NCBI GenBank assembly: GCA_036250225.1
Contig: JAPZLL010000071.1
Coordinates: forward strand, 50,010-114,009
DNA: 64,000 nt
Reading direction: 5' to 3'
From: Cercophora sp. LCS_1
Taxonomy: Eukaryota; Ascomycota; Sordariomycetes; Sordariales; Lasiosphaeriaceae
Shown: positions 22,870 through 33,576 of the stretch, piece after piece
Layout of the letters: every line of letters begins with the position of its first letter
How positions within the stretch are numbered: position 1 is the stretch's first letter
Position numbers and translations under genes: made by a program
The notes under the pieces: model-generated
Database searches by the model: none
The model's input: only the letters and a program-made list of their open reading frames with translations
What the model was told of the DNA's origin: nothing

Positions 22870-24367
22870 TTATTTTTTGTAGTAGGTGTATCTCTGTGGA
22901 CACATATTGGAAAAGAATTTGAGATCACTTAACTTGCATTTTCGAGAGAACCGCCTTGCTGGCCTCGCTGAGGTAGAAACCTGAGCGGATCCGGGCCAGC
23001 ACACGGGAGTGGGCGTGAGGTGCAGCAGCCGGCAGTTGCGCATATTTGAGTCAATAACCCCCTGCTGACAACGCCACATTAAACGCTGGCCAATGCCCAC
23101 TCGAGCCGCACGTGGGACCCCTTTTCCTGCATGTAGGTAGGGTCGCAAGCCACCCAGAAGGGTGCACGCACACATGAGTTCGTTCCTGAGACAAATGTAT
23201 TGTAATCCAATCCCTCGTCCTTGGCATTTTGTCCTGAATCTCAAGCTCTCCAAGATCCCCCTGCCATGCGCTCCGCAGCGCTAAGTTAGTGTGCAGATTA
23301 GAGCAGCTCCCGCACTGCAAGGTCTTGGGGTGGCAATGCATCAGGTCCCGAGGTCATGAACCTCGTGTTGACTGACCCCCGCTGATCCAGGCCGCGGAGG
23401 GCTGCATTGCGCCTTGCCGTCGCAGGCGGTTATTTCGCTTCTCGGCCTACTACTGGGTCGCCGTCCGAGTCTCCGGGCTGGCGTTGCATCTTGGGAATTC
23501 TGGTTGGTGAGAAGCAATGATTGGGTTGAGGGTGTCTCGCCAAACCGCGTGTCTTGGAAGTCTCCATGATCTCCTTCTCCCCTCTCTGAGGTCCCTGGCG
23601 GGTTGAGGTTATAACTTTTCAGCCTGGGGAGACCTGGAAGCGCGGATCTAAACCTTTGGTAGACGTGCCGTCAATAAGGGCACCCCGCCACACGAGCGTG
23701 GATTGGTTGTTCATGGGGTATCTCTCAGACTGCTTGGGCATTTGTAGGCTGATTGTGCATGTTAGTCCCCAGCACACCAACGTGGAGACTCCTACTCAGT
23801 CAAGGTGCACATGCAAATACTTCCTAAAGCTCAAAATGTTTCCAGTGCGCCAATTCGGAACCATAACGTTGGGTCCAGCCGAGATAATTGGGGGTCCAGA
23901 GGACTGATGGACGTGATCGCCCAGATCCTCGCACGCCCCCTTTCCCCGAGCGTCCCTACCCGCGCTGACTGCAGAGCACGTTTGAGCATAATTCCCAAGT
24001 CATTTTACGCTCTCCCCCCTTTACTCGCCAAACCTCGGATAAGACATGGGAAGCAAACAACATAGCTGGTAGCACCATCATTGATCTCTATCACGTCGAG
24101 GAATTGAAGACCCCCAGCATGCTGTATATTGTACCTGCAAATTTTGATTCCAGCGCCGGCCTGCTCATCGCTCGGTTACTATTTACGAACCATCAGCAGC
24201 AGCAAGATGAATGCGAATTCCGCCCCTCACTTTTGCCAACGCCTCCTAGATGAGACCGTGTCGATCGTCTTCCGGTGTGGTCACTGGGTAGTCTTGACTT
24301 TGATCCACGCCGGGAGCCCTGTCATCAACTTGAACTTGAACTGGCAGAATTGTTTCAGGTAGGCACA
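22870..24367. other. Intergenic, no gene recognised
   Basis: This is a 1.5-kb stretch downstream of the ferric-reductase-like gene. Frames are short, and none has domain or splice support. Confidence 0.45.
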
Positions 24368-24880
24368 ATGCGTCCCATGTTTTGGTCTTTCTCTCCTTCA
24401 TGTAACCTCCATCTAAACTTCCGTCGATGTAGCAAGGCGCAACAACACTACCTGTACCTTTCGAAGAACAACACCGACAACAATATCTTCGGCCTACCAA
24501 AACTCCATCCGGCACGCCATCTCGACTGGTCATGGCCATCTCTACCAAAAAGGGACCTTGCCACCCTCCTGTGCTGGGCAATCCTCGCCACTCTCATATC
24601 CGCCGAGGTCATAGACGACAGAATGAGCCGCATTGAGAAGATTATCTGCTGCATCAGCGGGATCGCACTAGCCCATGGACCATTGATCGTGTTGTGGACC
24701 GCTCGGTGCTCGAGCCAGAGACGTCACCATCATCATCACCATCATTATCATCGTGGCCTCGCTAGCACGGTCCTGCCGCGAAGGGTGGACCACTTTCGGA
24801 ATCGCGAACGGCGGGATGCACGGGGAGTTCGGATTCGAAGCCGGTTGCCGCCGGTTCAAAGGATAATAAAGAAGTGCTGA
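24368..24880 (+). CDS. Doubtful ORF, possible small membrane protein
   Basis: The frame from the ATG at 24368 gives about 170 aa. It contains two hydrophobic stretches (ATLLCWAILATLISAEV and IICCISGIALAHGPLIVLW), a run of histidines encoded by CAT/CAC repeats (about 24727-24751) and a very basic tail. No family was recognised and no homolog-like motif is visible; the ORF may be spurious or one exon of a larger gene. Confidence 0.25.
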   Translation: MRPMFWSFSPSCNLHLNFRRCSKAQQHYLYLSKNNTDNNIFGLPKLHPARHLDWSWPSLPKRDLATLLCWAILATLISAEVIDDRMSRIEKIICCISGIALAHGPLIVLWTARCSSQRRHHHHHHHYHRGLASTVLPRRVDHFRNRERRDARGVRIRSRLPPVQRIIKKC

Positions 24881-25954
24881 TTGCCGATTCATGTGTGGTG
24901 TTGAAGAGACGCTGAGATGGTTAGGTGGTACTGGAAGCCGTACGAGATCGAGGAGGTCCAGCCTGAGGAGGTACATACTACCGCCGCCAGTGTTTGGGAA
25001 GCGGCGAGAGCCAGGAACGTACGTAATATCCCAGCGGTTGCATTAGCTTATGTTGGAGCACGAGTCGCCAAGTTTCCTTTGCAGGATCCCTCTGCCGGCA
25101 CCGGCTTACAAACAAATCTTGCCCCAAACCCCAGGATGCATGTAGACGACCTCTAGGAGGCAAATTATCACGCCGACGCATGGAGGGTGTGTTTCCCTTC
25201 TGGGGTGTCTGACGTGAAAACCCAGAAGAAATTGCCGGACGGAGACGAAAGGGCTTCCTGGATGACACTGTTGAGGTGCTGGGCTTTCGACACGTCTTGG
25301 GGAGGCGCCGGTGAAAGATGGGTATAATCCAGGGGATAGGGTCTGTCAGGTTTCGAGGAGGGCCAAGATGCATCGGTTTCGAGGGGAGGTCATCATGTGG
25401 AATTCTTTCCATAAACCTGGGTCGTCCATCACGCCCAATGCTGGAAGAGCTCGTGTTAGCGCCTGATCCCAGTCTGTGAAAGGGGTAGTGTACTACCGTG
25501 TAACATTTGAACCAATCTGATACCCTTTCGCGAGTCGGGCGCAGCCCACTTCGGATGGGGTTGTGAAGTTTATCATGGTCTGACTCGGGTGGAATGATAT
25601 GGGGTGGATGTCGTGATGGCGTTTACGGAATTGGCAGAGCCGTTTTAGGTACGATCTTTCCCGTTCCGTTGGAGGCCGCGATGCGGTCGGCTTCAAGGGG
25701 CCGATGGACGGGGCCGGGGGGTGCCGCTCGCCCCCGTAAAGTGGGTCCGGATCCGACCTGCCGGCCTGTCCCACATCGGGGGTGTTGTGTTTACCAAGGA
25801 CCCATTGGGAATGAGCTTGCCGATCAGCTTAGTGCGAGGAAAGACTTGACAGCGGACAAGTTCTGGCTTCTTTCGTACAAGGCGAACTGCACCTCGGACA
25901 CAGGGAGATTCGCCGAGAAGAGGATTGCGTACGGCATCATTAACCACCTGATAA
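24881..25954. other. Intergenic, no gene recognised
   Basis: No supportable gene is seen. A frame ending at 25974 contains a GPIGNELADQLS stretch reminiscent of retroelement RNase H, but nothing around it confirms this. Confidence 0.4.
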
Positions 25955-26899
25955 CTATGGAAAAGGCACACTAGCCTTAGAAATATATAAAGTACTACGT
26001 CCTCCAAACGTGGCCATCTGCGGTAGCTTAATCTTATTAGGCCAGATCCTCACATCCACGTTCGTCAGCCCGGCAGCCTCGTAGTCCTCCCGGATGTCCA
26101 GAAGCGAGAAGCCCGGCCATACCTTGCCCATGGGCACGGGCAGCATGTTGTCGGGGTTATATTTTTGGTTTCTTTTGCCTGGTGTGTCTGTGTTTGCATC
26201 TTGGGGTACGCCCTGAGCCGCCGCCGCTGCGTCGTTGTCGTTCTCCCCCTTCTTGGGCCAGTCGACAACCACGATGGTGCCGCCGGGCTTGACACGCGCT
26301 TTCAGCAGCTCGAGGGAATGTATGGGATCTTCGACGTGGTGCAGCGCGAAGCTGATGATGAGCGAGTCGAAGCCAAACCACTCGGGGTTGTCGAGGATCG
26401 GGGTCTTGTGGGTCTCGTGCAGGTCGCCTGCGATGGCCGACATGCGGGCTTGGTAGTTCGGGCCGAGGACGCTGGATGCCTCGTCGTTGTAGAGCTTGAC
26501 CTGGGAGTCTAGGTTGTCGATACCGCGGAAGACGGCTAGCGGGAAGGTGGTGAGTAGGCCCTACCGAGGGCGGGCGGCTTGATTAACGGCAACACTTGAC
26601 TAAGGGCTTTCCACATTACGCAAAGCAAGGTCCTTACTGAGGATACCGTCCCGCTGCCGCGCCCGTAGTCGAGGATGCGCTGGGGTTTTGATGCCTCCAG
26701 GCCGAGCCAGTCGCTACCGTGCCTGAGAGAGTCCTTGATCTGCGCGAGGAGTTTCTGGACCTATGGGATTTGGTACATGAAATCCATCGACGGTTGTCTG
26801 GCGGTAATCACGGGATTAGCAGACGCGTGACGTATGCGGAGACGGATAAGACAGGCTCGGTCCTCACTCCGCTTGGTTGGTGGCCTTTTCGGAAGCCAT
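25955..26899 (-). pseudogene. Class I SAM-dependent methyltransferase, probably disrupted
   Basis: The C-terminal exon (25955-26560) and a preceding exon (26638-26760) join across a 77-bp intron (GTAAGG..TAG). Together they carry the SAM-binding motif I as ILDYGRGSG (usually DYGCGTG), a post-I acidic segment (VFRGIDNLDSQV), motif IV as SLIISFALHHVEDP and motif V-like LLKARVKPGGTIVVVDW. The 5' frame is closed immediately upstream by TAG at 26761-26763. If that stop is ignored, the frame continues upstream (PSMDFMYQIP) and can join, through a GTGAGG..CAG intron, to an ATG at 26897-26899 (MASEKATNQA). No other ATG precedes motif I. The gene is therefore probably inactive, or its true first exon was missed. 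Confidence 0.6.
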
Positions 26900-27340
26900 G
26901 GCTGTCTGCTGTGGCTGTTGGACGTGGTTAACGTATTCGGTTGGCATTTACACGGGGATACATGTAGCTAAAGTGCACAGCATATATGGGCAGCCGACTT
27001 GTGCATCAGCGGACTAGCCGACTCCAATATGTTCTGCCCATGGATTCGAAAATATCTGGATACCATCACTGTGCATTGGGATGCAGGCTTCCCGGTGGGT
27101 TGGCACCTCTGCCAAGCGGGCATCAACGGCCGTCGTACCGAGGGGCTCCGAGGGGGTTTGAGCAGATTATTACCTGGTTGTCCAACAACCACGTGATATT
27201 TGTGTGCCCTTTCACTGCAGCTTTTGAAGACCCTGAGATAAGTCTACGACCCCCACGTCTCCCGCCCCTCGACCTTGAGATGATCCGATCCCCCAGCAAC
27301 AAGACAAGCCTCTTGGTACGGATTCCATTCGATTCCGATC
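26900..27340. other. Intergenic
   Basis: Divergent spacer between the damaged methyltransferase (-) and a small membrane protein gene (+). No feature beyond presumed promoters. Confidence 0.4.
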
Positions 27341-27879
27341 ATGCTGCGACGAGAACCATATCAAGTTCTTCTTCTTTTTATCGAGCTGGTGCTCGTGACA
27401 GCCGCCCTTTGTGTCCTTGCCCACGGGCGTGCATCCGGCTTGCGCACGGCGCTCTGGACGGCGGGCGGGGAGCGGGGATGGAACTCGAACCCCGGCTTCG
27501 CATCTACTTTTATGCAAGCCACAAGCAGCCGCCAGATGTTCCGCCTGTTTGGACTGAGGTGTAAGTTCACGCACTAAAACGGGAAAGAAGGAGAAAGAAA
27601 AAGACAGACAGACAGAAAATGGAGTACTGACCAGTCTCGTGCAGTCTGGGCGACTCCCTCCTCGGCATCGCCATCCTCAACGCCGCAATATGGGCCACAA
27701 GACTGTCCATGTTCCACAGCAACATCGACCTGCCTTGGGTAGGGGCTATTTACGACCTCTTACTGTCAGGGCTATGGATGTACAATGGAACAAACGAGCG
27801 GAGGCAGACCGCATCGTCGAGGATAGGCGGCTGTTGGCGAAGGAAGCCCGTTCCTTGTGCAAGACATGTATCGAAGTGA
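27341..27879 (+). CDS. Small integral membrane protein, unknown family
   Basis: Two exons (27341-27558, 27645-27879) joined across an 86-bp intron with a TACTGAC branch point give 150 aa. Three hydrophobic segments are visible: VLLLFIELVLVTAALCVLA near the N-terminus, SLLGIAILNAAIWATRL just after the splice and IYDLLLSGLWMY. A basic Cys/Arg-rich tail ends the protein. The splice is in phase (AG|T) and joins FGLS to LGDSLLG, which reads naturally. I do not recognise the family; the shape resembles the numerous small uncharacterised fungal membrane proteins. Confidence 0.55.
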
Positions 27880-28342
27880 GGAATTAATAATATCAAGCTG
27901 CTGATGGGGTGGTCTCTTTCATTCCAGCCAGATATCTGGCCATTTAGTCAGTATCTGCAACTGTCGGCACCCATGGCCACTTTCCGAAAGGGTTAATTTT
28001 GTGCATCAATACTCCCATCGTTGTTGTCGGGTCGTGTCGTAGCCAACAGACGCCTTGGCAGGGCCTGGAGGGCGTTTGAGCAAGTTTGAATGCATGCACC
28101 ACTGTTGTTGGATCCATTTGCGGGGCTGTTTTATTACCCAGCTGATGAGGGTCCGGACATGACCATGTTCGCGGAGACCGGGGCCGGGGCCCCGGTCAGC
28201 GCCACATGATATAACAGAGAGAAAAGCATGGGAAATTCCCCAGATCTTCATCTTTTTTCTCTCTCCTCTATCACCCAACTACCAACTATTGTCACTCGTT
28301 TTGTTCCCCGACCAGTCCTTATTAAGGTATTATCCTCACACG
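27880..28342. other. Promoter region of the Ctr copper transporter
   Basis: This 460-bp non-coding interval lies before the Ctr ATG. A GC-rich near-palindrome GGGGCCGGGGCCCC lies near 28180-28194 and CT-rich leader sequence (28250-28265) precedes the gene. Confidence 0.4.
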
Positions 28343-29019
28343 ATGGAACACCATCACCACCACGACCCCACCACGGCAAACACGACCGAGTCCTCAGCCG
28401 CCTCCCCTTCCAGCAACGCCGGTTGCACCAGCAACATGGTCATGACCTTCTTCCAAGCCACCAACACCCCGCTCCTCTTCAACGGCACGGCACCCACCAA
28501 CTCGGGGCAATACGCCGGGGCCTGCATCGTCCTCGTCCTCCTCGGCATACTGGCCTGCGTGCTGATCAACATGAAGGCCGTTTTGCAGCGTGGTGTCTGG
28601 GCGCCCGTGGCTAATAAGCATGAGGAGCCGTCGCTTCTCCGGGATGATGAGAAGGCGGCGGCGAAGACGCTTAATACCGGTGATGCCCCAGTGCATCATG
28701 CAGGTACCGAAAGGCCAAGGGTTAGGGGGGAGATGGGACGGTGGTGGGCTACGTGGAAGGGGACGACGGTGATGCAGCGGATGGGGATGGCGACGTATGA
28801 GGTGGTGCTTGTTGGGTTGGCGTATGTTTTGTGAGTGCCCATATTTCTTTTCTTCTTGAGGACGGACTACTAGAGGCAGGCTAACTTCTGGGTTGGAGGA
28901 TGCTCGCCGTGATGACGATGAACGTCAGCTATTTCCTCTCCGTACTGGCTGGGATTTGGATTGGGACCGCGTTGCTGGGGGCTGCGACGCCGGCGGCGGA
29001 TGGATTGCAGCATTGTTGA
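28343..29019 (+). CDS. Ctr-family copper transporter
   Basis: Two exons (28343-28830, 28899-29019), a 68-bp intron with a GGCTAAC branch point, 202 aa. The order matches high-affinity copper transporters: a His-rich extracellular N-terminus (MEHHHHHDP), NMVMTFFQATNTPLLFNG leading into TM1 (QYAGACIVLVLLGILACVLI), a long charged cytosolic loop, TM2 (MATYEVVLVGLAYVLMLAVMTMNVSYF) containing the M-x3-M copper-selectivity motif (MLAVM) that defines the family, and a glycine-bearing TM3 (GIWIGTALLGAA). The splice falls inside TM2 and restores it exactly. Ctr proteins form trimers in the plasma or vacuolar membrane and import Cu+. The gene converges on a broken BIM1-like gene about 200 bp away. Confidence 0.88.
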
Positions 29020-29053
29020 GGGGGGCAATGTGGTATCACGTCGGGACATCAAC

Positions 29054-29069
29054 GGGGGGGGGGGGGGGG
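29054..29069 (+). repeat. G16 homopolymer
   Basis: Sixteen consecutive G residues lie 35 bp after the Ctr stop codon, in the short convergent spacer. The length is likely polymorphic or poorly sequenced. Confidence 0.7.
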
Positions 29070-29222
29070 TTACATGCGGTGAAGAGACAGACTTCACTTC
29101 GTTCAGGATCTGTATATGTACCTCTTTAGTCTCCCTCTACCTCCCCTCTTCAGGCCACCTCTCACAAGCCCTCCTATTTTCCATCTCTTACAAACTCGCT
29201 ACTACAACGCTACCTTCAATAC

Positions 29223-30000
29223 CTACATAACAATAACCATCCCTCGAAGCCAGAGCAGCACAACTAGAACCGCCATGGAATGTGCCAGCCACGGCAATGA
29301 GAGGTAAATTCGTCCAACCCCCCCTTTGGAACTAGACGCCCACCCCGGACTCGTTGTATTGGATGGCGGCGTCGTGCCCGAACCCGACTCCCCGCTCGCA
29401 TCAAACATCGCCACGATGGAACTCGAATTCGTGCACAGGGACGGGACCAGTGCTGCAGGGCCTGCTACAAACTTGATGGCGGCGCACTGGGCGTATTCCA
29501 TGGTATTAAGCGCCCAGCATATTTCCGCATGGCTGCACGTAGCCACGAATCATTTCTAAGATGATACCGCTGAAAATCAAATGCACAAGCGTGCCTGGAC
29601 TAACCTGAAAAAGCTGCCCATCCGTAGCCACTTGTATCACCTGCAACACCACATCCTTGCCTTCCCATGCTGCGATCCCCGGCACAGCAGTCAGACACAA
29701 AGCGCCTAGTCCACCTTGCTGGACGAGTATGACCAACTTGACGAACTCTGGACTAGTATTACCACCTACTATAGGCAGAAGCGCCGCCTGTGTGGTAAAC
29801 TCAGAACGAGAATGTGTTGAGATGACGTTAAGAGGGGCACCGGCGATAGGCCAGTTGTGTGACCTTGTTGCGGAAGGTTATGTCAAAGCCGCCGCAGGGT
29901 GGAGTACCTTCTTTCATGTCTTCGAAACCTATGGAAGGGGGGATTTCGAGGACGAAGTACGCTGAGGAAAGGCGGCGAGGGCTAGGAGGAGAAGTATCAT
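29223..30000 (-). pseudogene. BIM1/X325-like copper-acquisition protein, frameshifted
   Basis: The ATG at 29998-30000 opens a signal peptide (MILLLLALAAF). The frame then shifts near 29960-29972 into the mature domain (YFVLEIPPSIGFED ... PCGGFD) and again near 29852 into PIAGAPLNVISTHS. It continues to LFQ, a 118-bp intron (29487-29604), then CAAIKFV and a hydrophobic GPI-type tail ending at 29223. The domain order is that of the X325 family (fungal LPMO-like proteins, Cryptococcus Bim1 type). In that family the mature protein starts with a copper-binding His before F-x-L-x-x-P-P-S; here that position is Tyr (29957-29959). Two frameshifts plus loss of the copper-brace His make this a likely pseudogene, unless both indels are sequence errors. 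Confidence 0.65.
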
Positions 30001-30223
30001 GATGGTGGGCTGCGTGTTGCAATTATATTTGTTGTTTTACATGTATTGTCTGGGGAGGTGCGGCTCAATTGCCTTACTTATCTGGTGGTGTGGGTGAAGC
30101 AGGGGGTAGGGAAGGCTCGGAAACGGCTGAGAACGTAGAGTCCTCACAGATAACGAGTCGCTAGGCCATACATTGTAGCCATGTAATTATATTAATCGTC
30201 TTCAATAAAAGGCCGCGGCGAGA

Positions 30224-30792
30224 ATGATTGAGCCTCACTCCTGGCGCGGGTGGCATTGGCTGCAAGACGCCGCGGGCAACCAAGCTCGCCTCCTGAGCCT
30301 CAGCAATTGCCTCGGTGCCTGCAAACTTATCGTTTCCATCTATCTTAACCTTGTTCTTACTTCAATACTTTCAATATCCTCCTCCATCTCTGGAATTTTA
30401 GCCTTCAAATACACAATCTCAGCGTTCTTGACATCCAGAGCCTCCTCTACCCTAGCAAGGAAAGCTCTACTGGCACGGTTGGTTGGCAAAACGAACTTTC
30501 CGGCAGCTTGGGAACTCTCACGAATGGCCTATAAGCCCTATAACGTTTTAACAACGGTATTCGTAACAATTAACCGCTAAATTCTTGATATTAAGGGGAC
30601 CCAGAGCTCCTCCTCTTCATTGAGGATTACAATAGGATCGTCAAATACCATCTTCGGCCTAATGGACCAAATAAAAATCTTTCTAAAGCCAGAAATTACA
30701 TTTCTAGCCCTCATACCTTCTTTAGAAGCATCGTAATAGACCAAAAAAGAACCATTGCTTATTGATAAATATAAAAATAATATAGGCTGCAT
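30224..30792 (-). mobile_element. Decayed pogo/Fot1-type transposase remnant
   Basis: The minus-strand frame 30577-30792 (YYDASKEGMRARNVISGFRK ... RPKMVFDDPIVIL) resembles the C-terminal end of DDE_1 transposases, where 'A.t..ni..gFr.tGi.Pf.p..vl' is typical. Downstream on the same strand a second frame reads LPTNRASRAFLARVEEALDVK..., resembling the coiled-coil tail of these transposases. Stops and a frame change separate the two. The sequence is AT-rich, consistent with RIP decay. Confidence 0.5.
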
Positions 30793-33576
30793 GTTCCCTA
30801 GCCTTTTAGCGAAAGCAGGTCTTAACTACACCAGGAACATTTCAGTCAAGTAAGTAGATTTTATAAAAGGTATATATATAGTAAGAAGCCAGAAACCGTG
30901 GCCAGCGAAAAATATCTTTTACAACGCAAAAATCCTGCGTTAACCTGACGTCGTTGGTGTTTTTGACTCGAACCCGGCTCCAGGAGAAGAAGCCGCCATC
31001 GGCCCCACTGTGCACCATCAAGTTTCCGGCGCGTAATTGAACGCTGAAATTCTACAAGAGTGCCCCGAACAAAAACCCTTAATATTATTAGTGTTTTTAA
31101 CTCGAACCCAGCTCGTGCTTCGTGGGGGGTTGCTGGGCTTGGGTGAGGAGCTGGCAAAGAGTTGCGAGTTAGCTCGTCATAGTATGAATCAAGCGTAGGA
31201 CCTCAAGACGGTGGACTTTGACATGCCTCAAATACCGAACAGAATAGAGCTCGCAGTCCCGGGAAGTTCAATCCTCGGGGTCCTTGTAGATTGGCCTAAC
31301 GACTACCGTTCGCGCGTTGGAGGATGGCGAAGAGAGGGCGAGAAACCACAAGGCAGAGCGATCGAATCTAGGCGATGTAACGTGTTAGGAATAGTGTGCG
31401 AGGGAAGACCCGGAGGCCCTAAATAGGAATCTTAAGTTAGAGTGGTTGCAGGTGTATGAAATACCACTAACCTTGAAGCCTATGCGGCAAGCCGCAGAGA
31501 GGAACTCAGGCTACGTGCATACAATGGCTTTATGCATATGATATTCCTTTCCTCCGCAGGACATTGCGAGATCTGAGTACTCCCCGCTGAAGTAGAGCAT
31601 ACTGGAGATTATCGTAAATACCTGCAAGTTCCAAAGATAGAGAAATAACGAGAACGAAATGATCATACCCCGTTAGAGAGCTTATCAGGTCTCAAGAGGG
31701 CTCGTCTTGCATCGCTTGGCCAGGCAGTAAGGCACAGCATAGGTGCACCACTTTGCAGGCATTTCTACACCGTAGGTGCCAAGTCGTGTCGCCAGCTTTT
31801 CTTTGCCTGCGAGCGGTATTTGCTGGGCGCGTTCAATAGTCCCAGGATGACCGCGCTAGCGCCGCAGATGCACTGGATTGATGCTAGCTCTTGACGAAAA
31901 GCCTGGTAAAATACCGGGTCTGGCATGGATGAGGCGCTGAGCATCCGGCAGGCTTTCTTTAAGGACGCCGGGCGCAAAGGCGGAGATTATATTTCGACTA
32001 CCCCTAGGACTGGTACTGGTCTGAGATTAGGGCGTGAGCGCAGTTAGGGTTGCACTTCACCGCTCGCACATCGTCCGTGGTAGGAGTCAGCAAAGTTCCT
32101 AATTCCTGGTTTTGATGGGTGTTGTTCTCAGCCATGATTGAGTACGTGGATCACATCTGAGTCCCTGTTTTTGGTCCCCTTTGCAATATACTCCTCCCAG
32201 CGTCCGAGCGCTCAAAGGGATCAAAGAGAGCAGTAATGAGCGCTATCTACAGCATCAGCATTAGTCGGGACAATACCGTCTCATGCCTCGTAACCACTGG
32301 CTCTTTCGTCAACAACCCCCGAGGGATGTCCCACAACGCCATCGGCCGCAACATCATCACCACACATTCCTTTGCCGTCGAAGAGGCATCGCTGGCAGCG
32401 TTAGGCTGACTTCCCGCAAAGCTGATTCGGGGCGGCTGGGTCTCAGCATTGCAAGAATGCGTAAAAACAGCTTTCTAATTATGACGACATTGTGACCGAA
32501 AGCTACGCACATTCGATTGCGGTGCTGCACTGACCGGTTCAGGGCTGTCTACCGCGATGGGGCACTGCTGTTGAGCTTCAGTATTGGTCCGCTTTCAGCA
32601 GCGCAGCCAATTGATGGCTGAGAGGGGGCATGGGTCCATGTCGTCATTACGAAGCGGTGTCATTCTCCAAGTTGCAAGACGATTTTGGATTATTCCAAGA
32701 TGTCAGCCTCGGGAATACGCTACCCAGGTGTACCGCTCAAATAGCGCGCGGCACATGGGAAGAAAACTCTGTTCGATATTCTCCACCCAACTGACTCGAC
32801 TCGTCTACGTTCGCTGGTGTCTACTCTTTTGCCCTTGCCAAAATGTCAAGATGCCCATCATCGTGGTCACCATGGACAGCCGGCAGAGCGTGTAGCTGAT
32901 GCAGTTTATCGAGCTAGACGTGACGATCCCAAATTATGCTTTCCGGGCCGGATGATATCAAGAAGGAGGTGGAGGCTGCTAGCCTAGGAGGGCGCGGGGG
33001 GTATCTCGATCGCCGGGAGGAGTATCGGTTTGTGGTGAGAGAAGGAAATACTTGGGCAAATTCTATGTGATTTGAGCAAGGTTCTAACATTGTCTATTGC
33101 TTTAGAGCAGCAATTTCCCACTCGACGTCAAACGACTTTCTTGCATCGATCGAGATATAGTTCCCTTCGCAGTTTCAATCACTAATACCGTTTATTTTAT
33201 CGTTCGGCGTAAATTCTACACGTATAGCAATGCTGCCTCCGCTTTACCGATACATGTGGATGTCACAACGACCGAAACAGCACGGCCGGCACTTGAAGAG
33301 TGTTTGTGAATTACTGTGATAGCCTTCCTTGCCCTATGCTGCGCCCTTCGTTGTCGCAACATAGAGAGGAATAAGTTAAGTCTAGGCGAACAAGAGAACA
33401 TACCTGGCAAATAGCGCCGCAGATTAACTTATAACCCACACATAATATAATGTAAAAGGCAATACTACATTATATAATCTCTACCAACCCCCTTTCCCTT
33501 TTCTGATCGGCCGTGTGTTTCTAATTCCCAACAGTCCTAGCATTCGAAGCCCAGTTGATAAGCACCTAGCAACAAT
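30793..33576. other. Gene-poor, AT-enriched region
   Basis: Small frames occur on both strands but none has a recognised domain. Two diverged direct repeats (30952-30979 and 31089-31116) are listed separately. A 54-codon + strand frame at 32236-32400 and a fragment near 32955-33070 look protein-like but could not be identified. This is probably a graveyard of old insertions. Confidence 0.45.
30952..31116. repeat. Pair of ~27-bp direct repeats with G-to-A differences
   Basis: The motif GTGTTTTTGACTCGAACCCG at about 30955 recurs at about 31092. The two copies differ at three positions, each G in the first and A in the second. On the minus strand the core reads GGTTCGAGTC, the same as a tRNA B-box. 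Confidence 0.55.

Noticed and set aside
25594..25974. 126-aa + strand frame with GPIGNELADQLS, resembling retroelement RNase H (IPGNE.AD.LA)
   Set aside because: Only a 12-residue likeness; no flanking catalytic residues, no reverse transcriptase, no element ends. A profile search of the frame could revive it.
28180..28194. GC-rich palindrome GGGGCCGGGGCCCC as a copper-response operator
   Set aside because: It does not match the known fungal Mac1/Cuf1-type copper elements; position alone is not evidence.
32236..32400. 54-codon + strand frame (MSAIYSISISRDN..., ...MSHNAIGRNIITTHS)
   Set aside because: Reads protein-like but is short, isolated and unidentified, in a decayed region.
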